A program made the position numbers and the translations under genes. Positions 32,986 to 42,800 of a stretch of DNA of 64,000 nt are shown here, piece after piece. The stretch comes from Myxococcus stipitatus. GTDB taxonomy: Bacteria; Myxococcota; Myxococcia; Myxococcales; Myxococcaceae. The stretch lies in assembly GCF_038561935.1 (NCBI RefSeq), contig NZ_CP102770.1:6324001-6388000 (forward strand), in the 5' to 3' direction. How positions within the stretch are numbered: the first letter of the stretch is position 1; every line of letters starts with the position of its first letter. The notes under the pieces are model-generated. The model saw only the letters and a list, made by a program, of their open reading frames with translations. It had not been told where the DNA came from and ran no database searches.

Positions 32986-33522
32986 TCAGCTCGCGGCGGG
33001 CACGGCCTGGATGTCCAGCTCGATGTCCACCTTCTCGCCGACGAGCCAGCCCCCGTTGTCGAGCGTCTTGTTCCAGCGGATGCCGTAGTCGGAGCGGTTG
33101 AGGGTGGCGCGCGCGGTGTAGATGAGCCGCGTGTTGCCCCACGGGTCCTTCGACGTGGCCGTGTGACGCGCCTCGAAGACCACGGGCTTCGTCACGTTGC
33201 GGATGGTCAGCTCACCGCTCAAGCGGAAGCCCGCGCCTCCCGTGGACTCCGTGCCGGTGCTCCGGAAGGTGAGCTTGGGCGCCGCCTCCGCGTCGAGGAA
33301 GTCCGCCGAGCGCAGGTGCGCATCCCGGTCCGGCGCCCCCGTGTAGATGCTGGCCGTTTCGGCGGTGACCTCGACCTCTCCCTGGGTGGGCTGCTCCGCG
33401 TCCACGCGCAGGACCCCGGCGACGCGCTCGAAGCGGCCATGCACCCGCGCCACCACCATGTGGCGGGCGATGAACAGGACGGAGGAGTGCGCGGGGTCGA
33501 TGTTCCAGGCAGTCACGGGCAT
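32986..33522 (-). CDS. YceI-family lipid-binding protein
   Basis: 178-aa lipocalin-like beta-barrel protein of the YceI family, which binds polyisoprenoid-type lipids. Landmarks are WNIDPAHSSVLFIARHM near the N-terminus, GRFERVAG, SADFLDAE, GELTIRNVTKPVVFEA and the C-terminal DYGIRWNKTLDNGG. ATG 33522 (MPVTAWNID) fits the family start; it has no signal peptide, so it would be cytosolic, unlike E. coli YceI. The ribosome site is weak. A 400-bp 5' region with hairpins precedes it. Confidence 0.9.
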   Translation of the reverse strand: MPVTAWNIDPAHSSVLFIARHMVVARVHGRFERVAGVLRVDAEQPTQGEVEVTAETASIYTGAPDRDAHLRSADFLDAEAAPKLTFRSTGTESTGGAGFRLSGELTIRNVTKPVVFEARHTATSKDPWGNTRLIYTARATLNRSDYGIRWNKTLDNGGWLVGEKVDIELDIQAVPAAS

Positions 33523-33922
33523 GGGGGAGCTCGCAGATGAAGAGTCGAGGGGGACCCTCATCCTAGGGAGGATGCGCGCACCAGGCATGGCGAATTCTCG
33601 TGACGCTCCACGTGCAGCACACGAAGTGAATGCACGCTGACCGAGAGCGCCAGCGCCGTGTCAGGACAGGTGGGCCGCTGCGTCGGATGCGGCGGTCTCG
33701 TCGAAACACTCAGTGATGCCGGGGTGTCTGGCCGTACGGGTCCGACACGCTTACTAACGGTCCTAAGGTAGCTCCCCTCCGGGCGACCGGAGACGCCATG
33801 CAGCGTTGCCTCTCCCGCAGAAGCACGCCGCGCGCCGACTGCCGCAGCCTCACCGCGGTCAGGGCGACCGCATCCAGCATGGCCCGTACACTCGGGCACC
33901 CCGGCTCACTTCGACACGCGCC
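33523..33922. other. Long gap between the cyclase and YceI genes
   Basis: 400 bp without a gene between two minus-strand genes. It holds two hairpins and an 18-nt match to 23S rRNA (see the entry at 33724-33792). It would carry the 3' end of the cyclase transcript and the promoter and leader of the yceI-like gene. Confidence 0.5.
33724..33792. other. Structured element with an 18-nt 23S rRNA-like core
   Basis: Hairpin one has GTGTC (33724-33728) paired with GACAC (33744-33748) plus inner pairs. Then comes TAACGGTCCTAAGGTAGC (33755-33772), identical to the universally conserved 23S rRNA stretch that forms the core of the I-CeuI site. Hairpin two is CTCCGG-GCGA-CCGGAG (33777-33792), with a GNRA loop on the plus strand. 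It could be a leader RNA, a terminator pair on the minus strand, or partly chance. Confidence 0.4.
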
Positions 33923-36900
33923 TCAGCGAAGCTGCGCCACCGCGAGCGGCGAGTCCGCCGAGGCCGGCACCAGCCGCTGCTCCGCCGCCAGCCGGTCCAG
34001 CCGCCGCAGCTCCGCGCGCGCGCCAATGGACTCGAAGATGTCCCGCGCTCGAGCGAGGAACTCCTCGCGCCGGTGCGGCAGCGCCACCGCGGCATCGTGG
34101 TACGCGACCCCCGTCTCCCAGCGGTTGGGCGTGTCCTCCAGGCAGGCGATGGCGCGCAGGAACAAGGGCTCCGCCGCATGCATGCCCTTGCGCAGGGCCA
34201 GCGCGCGCGCCGTCACCCGCAGCGCGGGCCCCTTCAGGTACGGATAGCGCCGCGCCAGCAAGCGCGCCTTGAACAGGCAGCGCTGGACGATGCGCCACAG
34301 CGTCTCCTTCGGCACCGCCATGGCCCCCTGCTCCAGCGCGAACAGCGCGCCCTCCGCCGCGCCCACCAGGCCAATCTGGAGGAAGGGCACCAGGACCGGA
34401 TAGCGCCACAGGGCCTCGACCGCGCGCACCGCCATCAGTCCCGCCTCCTCCACCTGGTGCTCGAGCACCGTCACGTTGACCAGGTGGTTGAGGCTGGCGC
34501 ACTGGTTGGCCAGGTCCTGCACCTCGATGCTGATGCGCAGCCCCTGCTCCAGCTCGGCGCACAGCTCGCCCACTTCGCCCTCGCCGCGCAGGTAGCGGCA
34601 CATGGGCACCCACGAGTGTGCCCAGCCCTGGTGCATCAGCGCGTGGAGGTCCGCGCCCGTCTTCCCCATCTCGACGAAGATCTTCTCGGCGCTCTCGAAG
34701 CGCGACGAGAAGAAGTGGCTGGCGCCCAGCATCATCAGCGCCGTCTGCACCTCCCACATGTCTCGCACGTGGCGCAGCAGCGCCATGGCCTGCTCCGCGT
34801 AGTACGTGCCGCCGGACAGGTCGTTGGTGAAGACGGCCAGCGTCGCCAGTCGGCTGAGCGCAATCCCCTCCGCCGCCGAGTCCTTCGCCCTCCGCGCGTA
34901 GTCCAGCGCCCGCAGGCACCACTGCTTCGAGAAGCCCAGGAACCCCGAGCCGAACAGCAGCGCCCCGTAGGAGCTGCTCGCCAGGCTCATGCCGCGCTCC
35001 CAGCGCGTGCGCTCCGCCAGGCACACCGCCACGAACGTGGCCCAGGTGAGCTTCGAGATGTCCTTGAAGTAGTAGATCTTGATGAGCGCGATGATGGTGG
35101 ACAGCCGCCGCTCGTACAGCGGCTGCAAGGGCCCCAGCGGCCTCGCGAGCCACGGGAAGACGCCGTAGAGCAGGTGGAGGAAGAAGGCGAGCAGCGTGCG
35201 GGACACCACGGAGAACAGGCCGCTGGGCAGGCGCAGCCCCATCAGCACCATCGCCCGCTCCAGCTCCTGGATGGCCCGCTTGGACTCGCCCTTCTCCTGG
35301 TGCGCGCGTCCCAGCCCCAGGTGCAGCTCCGCGCGGCGCGACTGCTGGTCCTCGTCCGCCAGGCACTGCTCGAACATGTGGATGGCGCCCGCGTAGTTGC
35401 CCGCTTGCAAGAGCGTCTCCGCCAGCTCCTGCATCACCCGGCGCGTCTTGACCAGCACCTCGTCCGGGTCCAGCGACACCGTGGTCGCCAGGATTTCAAT
35501 CGCCTTGTTGAAGTGGTGGACGGCGTCGTCGTTGGCGTACTGGTCCCGGGCGCTGCGTGCCGCCAGCAGCGTGTACTCCAGGCCCTTCACCTCGTCGTTG
35601 CCCGCGAGGAAGTGGAACGCGAGGATACCCGCGGAGGCCACCGGGTTCTCTCCGGCCCGGGCTTCCAGGAAGCGCGCCAGCCGCCGGTGCAGGTCCTCCC
35701 GCGCCGACACCATCAGCGTGTTGTAGGCCGCGTCGCGGATGACGATGTGCTTGAAGATGCAGGTGAGCGGCTCCTCCACCTCCGTCAGGATGAGGCCCAG
35801 GTTCGTCAGCGTGTCGATGGCCTTGCGCAGCCGCTGACGCGACAGCGAGCCGGGCGCCAGCGCCGCCACCGCGTCGAGCGAGAAGATGCGGCCGATGACG
35901 GACGACACCTTCACCACCAGCTTCTCCGTCTCGCCCAGCAGGTCGATGCGCGCGAGCACCACGTCCTGGATGGAGTCCGGCAGCACCAGCGTCTGCAGTC
36001 CCCGCTTGAGCTCCCGGCGCTGGGCTCCCGGGGACACCGGTCCCAGGTAGCCGCCCTCCACCAGTCCCTGGACGATGGACTCCGCGAAGAACGGATTGCC
36101 CTGCACCTTCGACAGCAGCAGGTCCTCCAGCATGATGTCCGGCGGGTCCATGCGCAGGTGGACGCGCAGGAGCGCTCGCGCGTCCTCGTCCTCCAGGCTG
36201 GACAGCTCCAACCTGCGCAGCGACGGCAGGCTCTCCACGTTGCGCAGCGAGTCCCCCGGCCGCATCGTCACCAGCAGCGTCAGCTTCAGCGAGGTGAAGC
36301 GCGTCGCCACGTACTCGATGAGGTCGATGGAGATGTTGTCGGCCCAGTGGAGGTCCTCGAAGAAGAGGAGCAACGGGGTCTTCTGGGTGTGCTTCTCCAG
36401 GAGCTGGAAGATGATGTGGAAGACCTTCTGGTTCTTGTGGCGCGCGTCCATCGCCGCCGTGGACACGTCCTCCGGCATCGCGAGGCCCAGGAGGTTGGCC
36501 ATCACCGGGACCCACTCCGGCCCCACGCCCTCCAGTCCTTCCAGGCCCTGGCGCAGCCGCGTCCCTTGCGTGTCCACGTCATCGCCCTCGTGCAGGCCGA
36601 ACAGCTGCACGAGCACCTCCTTCCACGGGAAGAAGGGCGTGAACATCTCGTACGAGTAGCAGATGCCGTAGAGGCACCGGGCGCCGCACGCCTCCGCGTC
36701 CTCCACCACCTTGGCGCCCAGGCGCGACTTGCCGATGCCGGGCTCGCCGGACACGACACACAGCCGGCCCGTCGTGAGCTCCCGCGACTCCTTCAGCGCG
36801 AGCTGCAGCTGCCCCAGCTCACGCACGCGGCCGATGAGGCTGCCCCGGCCCTTCACGGTGAGGCTGCGGCGCACCTCGCCCTTGAGCCGGTACACGGGCA

Positions 36901-38200
36901 CCGCGCGAGAGACGCCCTTGAGCGTCGCGTCCTCCACGAACTCCGTGGTGAAGCCGCCCTGCTGGAGCTTGCGCTCCGTGTGCGCGTCGATGTGGATGCC
37001 CACCGCGCTCGAGTACGTCATCAAGCGCGCGGCCAGGTTCACCACCTCACCCAGCGCGGAGTAGCCCTTGCGCAAGGGCGAGCCCATGTCGCCGAAGTAC
37101 GCGTGCCCCGTGGCGATGCCAATCTGGAGCTCGCGCACGTAGGGGAAGTTCTCGCGCTCGCGCAGAATCTTGCACGCGAGCTTGCTGGCCAGCACCTCCT
37201 TGTTCTGGAGCGCCGTCGGTGCGCCGAAGAGGACGTAGAGGACGTTGCCCTTGTCCGTGAAGTCCGTCATCAGGAGCACGCCGCCGTGGTGGGCGCTCTC
37301 CCGCTGGACGTACTCGTAGAAGGCGTTGAGCTGGCGGGTGAAGCCCTCCACCTCCGACGGCGCGTGGTCCGTCTTGAAGCGCAGGAAGAAGCAGGTGAGG
37401 TCGCGGAAGTCGCCGCCCAGCTCCTGGTGCGCGCTGGTGATGCGTGTGAAGAGCACCGGGTGCAGCAACAGCGCGCACCGCCCCACCAGCTCCTCGCCTC
37501 CCGGTGGAGAGACATTCGGAAGCGTGCGCGCCTCCAGCGGCACGGAGGGCTCCAGGCGAAAGGCGCCGTCGCGCTCCTCGCCCACGCGGGCCAGGTCCGG
37601 CAGGAGCGCCCACGCCTCGGGGCTCAGGAGGACCTCACCGACGCGGGCTCGCTTCTCCGCGGCCACGGCCTGCTCCAGCGGACGGCCGATGAGCGCCGGG
37701 TGCATCCACATGCCCGTCGTCCCCAGCACGATGCGGTGCGACTCGCCCACGCCCACGCCGATGCGCGAGGACACACCGAAGCGCTGCCCCAGCAGCTCCA
37801 GCCGCGAGAAGCGCGAGAGCCTGCGCTGCATGTCCAGCGCGCACCGCGCCGCGCGCGTCACCGCCTCCCCGTCGCCTTCATCCACGACGGGCTCGAAGCA
37901 CGCCAGGATGGAGTCGCCCGCGAACTGGTAGATGTCGCCGCCGTGTGACTTCACGACGTCGATCATCTCCGTGTAGTAGCTGCGCAAGAGGTGCTGGAGC
38001 GCGTCGATGCCGCGAGGCCCCTCGCCGCTCAGCCCCACGACGATGGGCGTGAAGCCCGCGATGTCCAGCACCAGGATGGCGCCCCGCACCGGCTCCACCG
38101 GAGGCAGCGCATGCGCCTCCGTGTGCGCCAGCCGGCGAATCAGCGCGCCGGGGATGTAGGGGCGCAGCGAGGATAGGACCAGGTCGATGTCCGCCAACAT
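33923..38200 (-). CDS. Soluble adenylyl cyclase-like protein: two cyclase domains, AAA ATPase, TPR
   Basis: 1425-aa cytosolic protein built like eukaryotic soluble adenylyl cyclase. Cyclase domain C1 (~35-200) has both metal-binding Asp positions, in LVLDIAGFTP (~44) and YQFAGDSILA (~96). C2 (~255-430) has lost them (FLRFKTD; TDKGNVLYV) but keeps the VVNLAARL motif (~385) that supplies the Asn/Arg transition-state pair. One composite active site from C1 plus C2 is therefore expected. Walker A GEPGIGKSR (~487) and Walker B FFEDLHWAD (~615) mark an STAND-type ATPase, and the rest is helical TPR-like repeats. cAMP synthesis is inferred. The gene follows a four-helix membrane protein gene by 10 bp. 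Confidence 0.85.
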   Translation of the reverse strand: MLADIDLVLSSLRPYIPGALIRRLAHTEAHALPPVEPVRGAILVLDIAGFTPIVVGLSGEGPRGIDALQHLLRSYYTEMIDVVKSHGGDIYQFAGDSILACFEPVVDEGDGEAVTRAARCALDMQRRLSRFSRLELLGQRFGVSSRIGVGVGESHRIVLGTTGMWMHPALIGRPLEQAVAAEKRARVGEVLLSPEAWALLPDLARVGEERDGAFRLEPSVPLEARTLPNVSPPGGEELVGRCALLLHPVLFTRITSAHQELGGDFRDLTCFFLRFKTDHAPSEVEGFTRQLNAFYEYVQRESAHHGGVLLMTDFTDKGNVLYVLFGAPTALQNKEVLASKLACKILRERENFPYVRELQIGIATGHAYFGDMGSPLRKGYSALGEVVNLAARLMTYSSAVGIHIDAHTERKLQQGGFTTEFVEDATLKGVSRAVPVYRLKGEVRRSLTVKGRGSLIGRVRELGQLQLALKESRELTTGRLCVVSGEPGIGKSRLGAKVVEDAEACGARCLYGICYSYEMFTPFFPWKEVLVQLFGLHEGDDVDTQGTRLRQGLEGLEGVGPEWVPVMANLLGLAMPEDVSTAAMDARHKNQKVFHIIFQLLEKHTQKTPLLLFFEDLHWADNISIDLIEYVATRFTSLKLTLLVTMRPGDSLRNVESLPSLRRLELSSLEDEDARALLRVHLRMDPPDIMLEDLLLSKVQGNPFFAESIVQGLVEGGYLGPVSPGAQRRELKRGLQTLVLPDSIQDVVLARIDLLGETEKLVVKVSSVIGRIFSLDAVAALAPGSLSRQRLRKAIDTLTNLGLILTEVEEPLTCIFKHIVIRDAAYNTLMVSAREDLHRRLARFLEARAGENPVASAGILAFHFLAGNDEVKGLEYTLLAARSARDQYANDDAVHHFNKAIEILATTVSLDPDEVLVKTRRVMQELAETLLQAGNYAGAIHMFEQCLADEDQQSRRAELHLGLGRAHQEKGESKRAIQELERAMVLMGLRLPSGLFSVVSRTLLAFFLHLLYGVFPWLARPLGPLQPLYERRLSTIIALIKIYYFKDISKLTWATFVAVCLAERTRWERGMSLASSSYGALLFGSGFLGFSKQWCLRALDYARRAKDSAAEGIALSRLATLAVFTNDLSGGTYYAEQAMALLRHVRDMWEVQTALMMLGASHFFSSRFESAEKIFVEMGKTGADLHALMHQGWAHSWVPMCRYLRGEGEVGELCAELEQGLRISIEVQDLANQCASLNHLVNVTVLEHQVEEAGLMAVRAVEALWRYPVLVPFLQIGLVGAAEGALFALEQGAMAVPKETLWRIVQRCLFKARLLARRYPYLKGPALRVTARALALRKGMHAAEPLFLRAIACLEDTPNRWETGVAYHDAAVALPHRREEFLARARDIFESIGARAELRRLDRLAAEQRLVPASADSPLAVAQLR

Positions 38201-38210
38201 GCAGGCGCCC

Positions 38211-38612
38211 TCACCCCAACATCCGGAAGCGAATCCACAGCGCCACCACGCCTACCCCGGCGTAGAGGAACGTCTCGGCGGTCTCCAGCGGCGGCTGGGC
38301 TTTTCGCAGCGCGCCCCACACGTGGACCCCCACCATGGCCACGCAGACCCAGCCGATGAGCTCGAAGAGGGCCGGCTGGCCCCGTGGGTCCGGAATGTAC
38401 CGGACCGTCGTGAGGATGATGGCCAGCGCGACCCCACCCAGGCACCGCCCGAAGTACACCGTCAGGTCCGCGTTCCCCTCCACCGGCGCCCACCCGAACC
38501 ACCGCGCCCAGCGCAGCGGCATCAGCAAGAGCGGCAGCGCGAAGACCAGCAGGAAGAACGTCGTCGAGACGGCCAGGAACCAGCTTGCCAGTGGATAGTC
38601 GGCGCTAATCAT
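38211..38612 (-). CDS. Integral membrane protein with four predicted helices, 133 aa
   Basis: No named family recognised. Four hydrophobic segments are clear: residues ~10-32 (WFLAVSTTFFLLVFALPLLL), ~54-70 (FGRCLGGVALAIILTTV), ~82-100 (LFELIGWVCVAMVGVHVWGA) and ~112-128 (FLYAGVGVVALWIRF). ATG 38612 lacks a good ribosome site. It is the first gene of a two-gene unit with the cyclase-like protein, whose start lies 10 bp on, so it may anchor or signal to it. The 137 bp upstream (38613-38749) are AT-richer and hold no gene. Confidence 0.7.
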   Translation of the reverse strand: MISADYPLASWFLAVSTTFFLLVFALPLLLMPLRWARWFGWAPVEGNADLTVYFGRCLGGVALAIILTTVRYIPDPRGQPALFELIGWVCVAMVGVHVWGALRKAQPPLETAETFLYAGVGVVALWIRFRMLG

Positions 38613-38749
38613 GTCGACGCACGAGAGACGACGCGGAACCCGGGTCTTCAACGCGGAGCGGAACATGCCCCCCAAGCACCCCATCCTAGTCGCTTTCTCC
38701 CCGTCTTCGAGCACGACCCACCAATCCAAGCTTTTCTTGTTTACTGTGT

Positions 38750-39301
38750 TCAATGGGCGTGGAGGCGAGCAGGCTCGTGGATGGCGGCGCGAATGAACTC
38801 GGTGACACGCTCGAGTGAGTCGGTGCGCTCGATTTCGGCCGGGAAGCGGCGGAAGGCCTCCGAGGGACCAAACAGGATGATGGGCTTGCCGTAACGGGAG
38901 CACAGGGCGGCCTCGGAGGCAGTGCCCGCGCCGCCGGGGAGCGAGACGAGGGCGTGGGGGGTGAGCACGTTGATGTGGTTGCGGCTGAGCGGCTCCGTGC
39001 CTTGCTCGCCGCTGAGGGGCAGGTGGGTGTAGATGGCCAGCTCCACGCCGGGGTTGGGGTAACCGGCTCGGGGCACGTAGTCGCCGTCCCGCACGGTGCC
39101 GGGGACGATGCCGATGGAGATGCCTCGGCGGCCCACGACACGCACGAAGGCATCCGCCGCGGCCCGCATGACGCCGCTGCCGGCGCCGGTGAGAAGGTCG
39201 AAGCCCGCCTCGGCAATCCAGCGCGCCAACGGAATGACGCGCTCCAGGTGCTCCTCCTGGCCCGACCCGAAGACTCCGATGATGTGCCGTTCCCTGCTCA
39301 T
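38750..39301 (-). CDS. LOG-family (SLOG superfamily) nucleotide-binding protein
   Basis: 183-aa Rossmann-like protein with the LOG signature PGGAGTASE (~residues 136-144) and the early IIGVFGSGQEE and TGAGSGVM motifs. LOG enzymes release cytokinin bases from nucleoside monophosphates; many bacterial members are annotated only as putative lysine decarboxylases or nucleotide-binding proteins. ATG 39301 is chosen because MSRERHIIGVFGSG begins the conserved fold; longer frames add a non-conserved Arg-rich extension. It is a single gene; its partner is unknown. Confidence 0.85.
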   Translation of the reverse strand: MSRERHIIGVFGSGQEEHLERVIPLARWIAEAGFDLLTGAGSGVMRAAADAFVRVVGRRGISIGIVPGTVRDGDYVPRAGYPNPGVELAIYTHLPLSGEQGTEPLSRNHINVLTPHALVSLPGGAGTASEAALCSRYGKPIILFGPSEAFRRFPAEIERTDSLERVTEFIRAAIHEPARLHAH

Positions 39302-39518
39302 GGAGGCCCATTCCTTCCGCGTGTGACTGGCCCTACCCCGAAGCTTCTTCCATGTGCGTCCGACGCACCCGGAGCAACCGTTCAGTGCCCCACAGGCGTC
39401 GCGTTTGCCGTTCACCGGCGGAAGGATCCACCCTCGGACAGAGGCGCAATGGACACTTGCGGCACTCCCTGTCAGACCCCCGCCCTACCCTGCTTCACGT
39501 CAATCCTGGAGGTCGGCC

Positions 39519-39824
39519 TTGTTCGACACCTGTGGTGGATGTGAGCGGCGCGGAAGCTCCGGTGAAATCTTCGACTGGTGCGCCAACTGCGAGCTGTCCC
39601 TGTGTCCGCGCTGCATGGCGCGAGGGTGCTGCGGCACGAGGCCCGCGGAGTCGGGACGGGGCACGCCGCTGCTGCTGCCGGACCCGCCCTCCGAGGATGA
39701 GACTCCGCTGCCAGAGCACTTCGGTGGCAGGTGCTGCTCCAGTGCCCGAGCGGTGGCGTGCTCCTGCGCGTTCCACTGGGTCTGCGAGCGGCACGGCGAC
39801 CAGCACATCGGCACCCACGACTGA
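39519..39824 (+). CDS. Cys-rich zinc-ribbon-like protein, 101 aa
   Basis: Start codon TTG 39519 with GGAGG at 39508-39512, 6 nt upstream; the larger in-frame region before it has no ribosome site and poor codon use. Cysteines are paired as in zinc ribbons: CGGC near the N-terminus, CANC, CPRC, several CC pairs, then CSCAFHWVCERHGDQH with His residues. It probably binds structural zinc. No enzymatic domain is visible. It ends 16 bp before the stop of the convergent giant kinase gene. The 217 bp before it (39302-39518) hold no other gene. Confidence 0.6.
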   Translation: MFDTCGGCERRGSSGEIFDWCANCELSLCPRCMARGCCGTRPAESGRGTPLLLPDPPSEDETPLPEHFGGRCCSSARAVACSCAFHWVCERHGDQHIGTHD

Positions 39825-39840
39825 TGGCTTCGCGTGCGGC

Positions 39841-42800
39841 TCAGGGGGCCTTCGCGCTGGCGTGGCGGGCCGGGTCTCCAGGGCCTTCGCTGGGGAGCTC
39901 CACCGTGAAGCGTGAGCCTTCCCCCAGCACGCTCTCCGCGCGGACCTGGCCTCCGAGCGCGGCGATGATCTCCCGGACGATGTAGAGCCCCAGCCCCAGT
40001 CCTCCGTACTCGCGCGAGGAGACGGCGCGCTCGAAGCGGCCGAAGATGTGAGGCAGTCGCTCGGCGGGGATGCCGATGCCCTGGTCGATGACATCCATGG
40101 ACACCCGTCCGTCCCGCTGCGCAAGCCGCACCTCGATGGGATGGCCCGCGCCGAACTTGAGCGCGTTGGACATGAGGTTCGTCACCACCTGCTCCAGCCG
40201 CACGCGGTCCCACCGGCCGGTGCAGTCCGGGGCCAGCCTGAGAATGAGCTCGGACTGGGCGCGGCGGATGGCGTCGCTCAAGCCCTCCATCACGTCCCGC
40301 ACCACGGCCCCCAGGTCCACCGTCTCCAGGTTCAGGTGGAGCCGCCCCGTCTGGATGCGCGAGACGTCGAGCAGCTCGTCGACGAGGTGCGCCAGCCGCC
40401 GCGTCTGCGCCTGCGTCGTCCGGGACGTGCGCTGCACGGCGTCTCGCGTGGGCGCCTCGCTTCGGGCCAGTCCCTGCACGGAGAGCTGGAGCGCGGTGAT
40501 GGGGGTGTAGAGCTCATGCGCGGCGATGGAGAGGAACTCGTCGCGCAGCCGGATGGCCTCCTGGGACTCGTGGTACAGCCGCGCGTTGTCCAGGGCGATG
40601 GCCGCGCGGCGCGCCAGGTCCTGGGCGAGGTCCAGGTCCGCGGGGCCATAGCGCCGCCCCGGCACCGAGGACACCAGCGTGATGACCCCCAGCATCCGGC
40701 CTCGCGCAATCAGCGGCACCGCCATCAACGTGCGCGCCTTCATCGCGCGGATGAGCGCGATGTGGTGTGCATCGCGGCACAGCCGCTCCAGGATTTCGTC
40801 GGTGAGCACCGGGATGAGCAAGGGCTGCCGGGTGCGGAGCACCTGGGTGGCGGGCTGCGAGGAGTCCCAGTGCGGGGTGTACGACTCCTGCAGCTCCCGG
40901 GCGATGCGCTCGAAGGAGGGGTCCGCGTGCGCGGTGGAGAGCCGGCGGATGCCGCCCGAGGTCTCCACCACGTCGATGGAGCAGACGGTGGCCAGGAAGG
41001 ACACGGACAGGCGCGCCAGGCGCGTGAGCGTGACCTCGAAGTCGAAGGACTCCGCGAGCACCACGCTCGACTCGGCGAGGAAGCGCACGGCCTCCTCGGC
41101 GCGCTTGCGCTCCTCGAAGAGGAGGCTGTTCTCCAGCGAGATGGCCATCTGCGAGGACAGCAGCTGGAGCACGCGCACCCGGTCCGGCGTGAAGGCGTGG
41201 GTGGCCAGGTTGTTCTCCAGGTAGAGCACGCCCATGGTGCGCGCGTGCCGGCGGATGGGCACCACCAGCGCCGACTTCACCCGGTGCTTCGCCACGTAGG
41301 TGTCCGACACGAAGCGGCCCTGGTGCACGGCGTCTCCCAGCACCACCGCGTCTCCCGTGCGGTACGCATGGCCCAGCAGCGACTCCGGCACCTGCTCGGA
41401 GCCCGCGAGCGGCACGTGCAGCCGGGACATCGGCTCCCCCACCACCCCCACGGCCTCCAGCAGCAGCGTGCCCTGCTCCTCCAGGGCCAGCGCGCCCCGC
41501 TGCGCGCCCGCGACCTCCAGGCACACCGCCATCAGCTTCTCCAGCAACTGCTCCAGCGCCACCTCGCCCGACAGCGACTGCGCGGCTTTGAGGATGCTCA
41601 AGAGGTCCAGCGACGCGCCCCGGAAGTCATCCCCCGTGGGTGTGACGGCCTGGTCCCAGAGACCGGGATCCACCACCTGCAGGTCCGGGAACTCCTCCTG
41701 GAGCGCGGAGACCACCGACTTGGCGCCCCAGCGGGCATAGCCCTCTCTCGCGGCGCGCAGGTACAGCATGGCGACACGCTTGCGGCCCAGCGCGCTGTAC
41801 AGGCGGCCCGCGAGGGTGTTGGCGAGCGCCTCGTCCTGCGCGAAGCCCTCCTCGCGCGCGCGGTCGATGGCCTCGTCCAGCAGCTCCGCCGCCTCGGTGA
41901 AGTGGCCATCCAGGCGCGCGCGCTCCGCGGACAGCATCAGGTGCCGATGGCGGAAGTTCTCCGGACAGTTCGCCGTCCAGTGCCGGAAGCGCAGCCACGC
42001 CTCCTCGACCTGGGCCCGGCGTGCGCGCCGCTCCGCCTCCGTGCCGTTGTCGCCTCCCGCCGACTGCACCAGCGCGCCGAAGAAGACGTGCTCGGTGACG
42101 TTGAAGAGCGACGGCATGAAGCGCAGGTGCGGCTCGGCCGCGCGCAGCATCTCCCTCGCTCCGGCCAGGTCTCCCAGGAGGTAGGACGTCTGGAGGCGCA
42201 GGATGAAGTACTGCCCCAGGATGGTCGGGTCGCTCTTCGCCTGCTCCAGGAAGGCGCAGGTGTCGAAGGTGGCGTCGTCGTAGCTCTGCCGCTCGCGGGT
42301 GCGGCCTTGCAGACACCGGACGGCCTGGCGCACGGCGAGCTGGAGGTCCGCCATGGCGCGCTGGCCGCTCTTGCGGTCGAAGGCCAGCGCCGCCTCGACT
42401 TCCGCGTGGACGCGGTCCAGCTCCGTGCCCAACCGCAAGCGCGTGAAGCTGGTGCTCGCCAGGAGGTACGCCACGTACTGGGGCTCGCCGCTCTCCAGGC
42501 CCGCGGCGATGCCTCGGCGCAGCAGCGGAATCGACGAGCGGAGCGGCTCGCGCCAGTGCCGCATGTAGAAGAGGAACGCGGCCAGGACGCGGCACTCCTC
42601 GCGCGGGTCGGCGATGCGGCGGCTCAGCTCCATGCCCAGGTGGCCGAAGGGATGGCCCGCGGCGTAGTCGCGCCGGGCCTCGCCGTAGATGAGGCCGAAG
42701 CACACGTAGGCGAAGGCGGAGTACACGCTGTTGCCGGACTTCATCGTCAGGCTCAGCATCCGCGTGTAGATGAACGAGAACATCGGCGGGTCGGAGAACC

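Noticed and set aside
33755-33772. Real 23S rRNA fragment or homing-endonuclease insertion site
   Set aside because: Only 18 nt match and the flanking 23S sequence is absent, so an rRNA gene or remnant cannot be claimed.
33806-37948. 1380-codon plus-strand frame opposite the cyclase gene
   Set aside because: Composition of a shadow frame (Arg, His, Gln, Leu) and no motif; the minus strand shows cyclase and Walker motifs in order.
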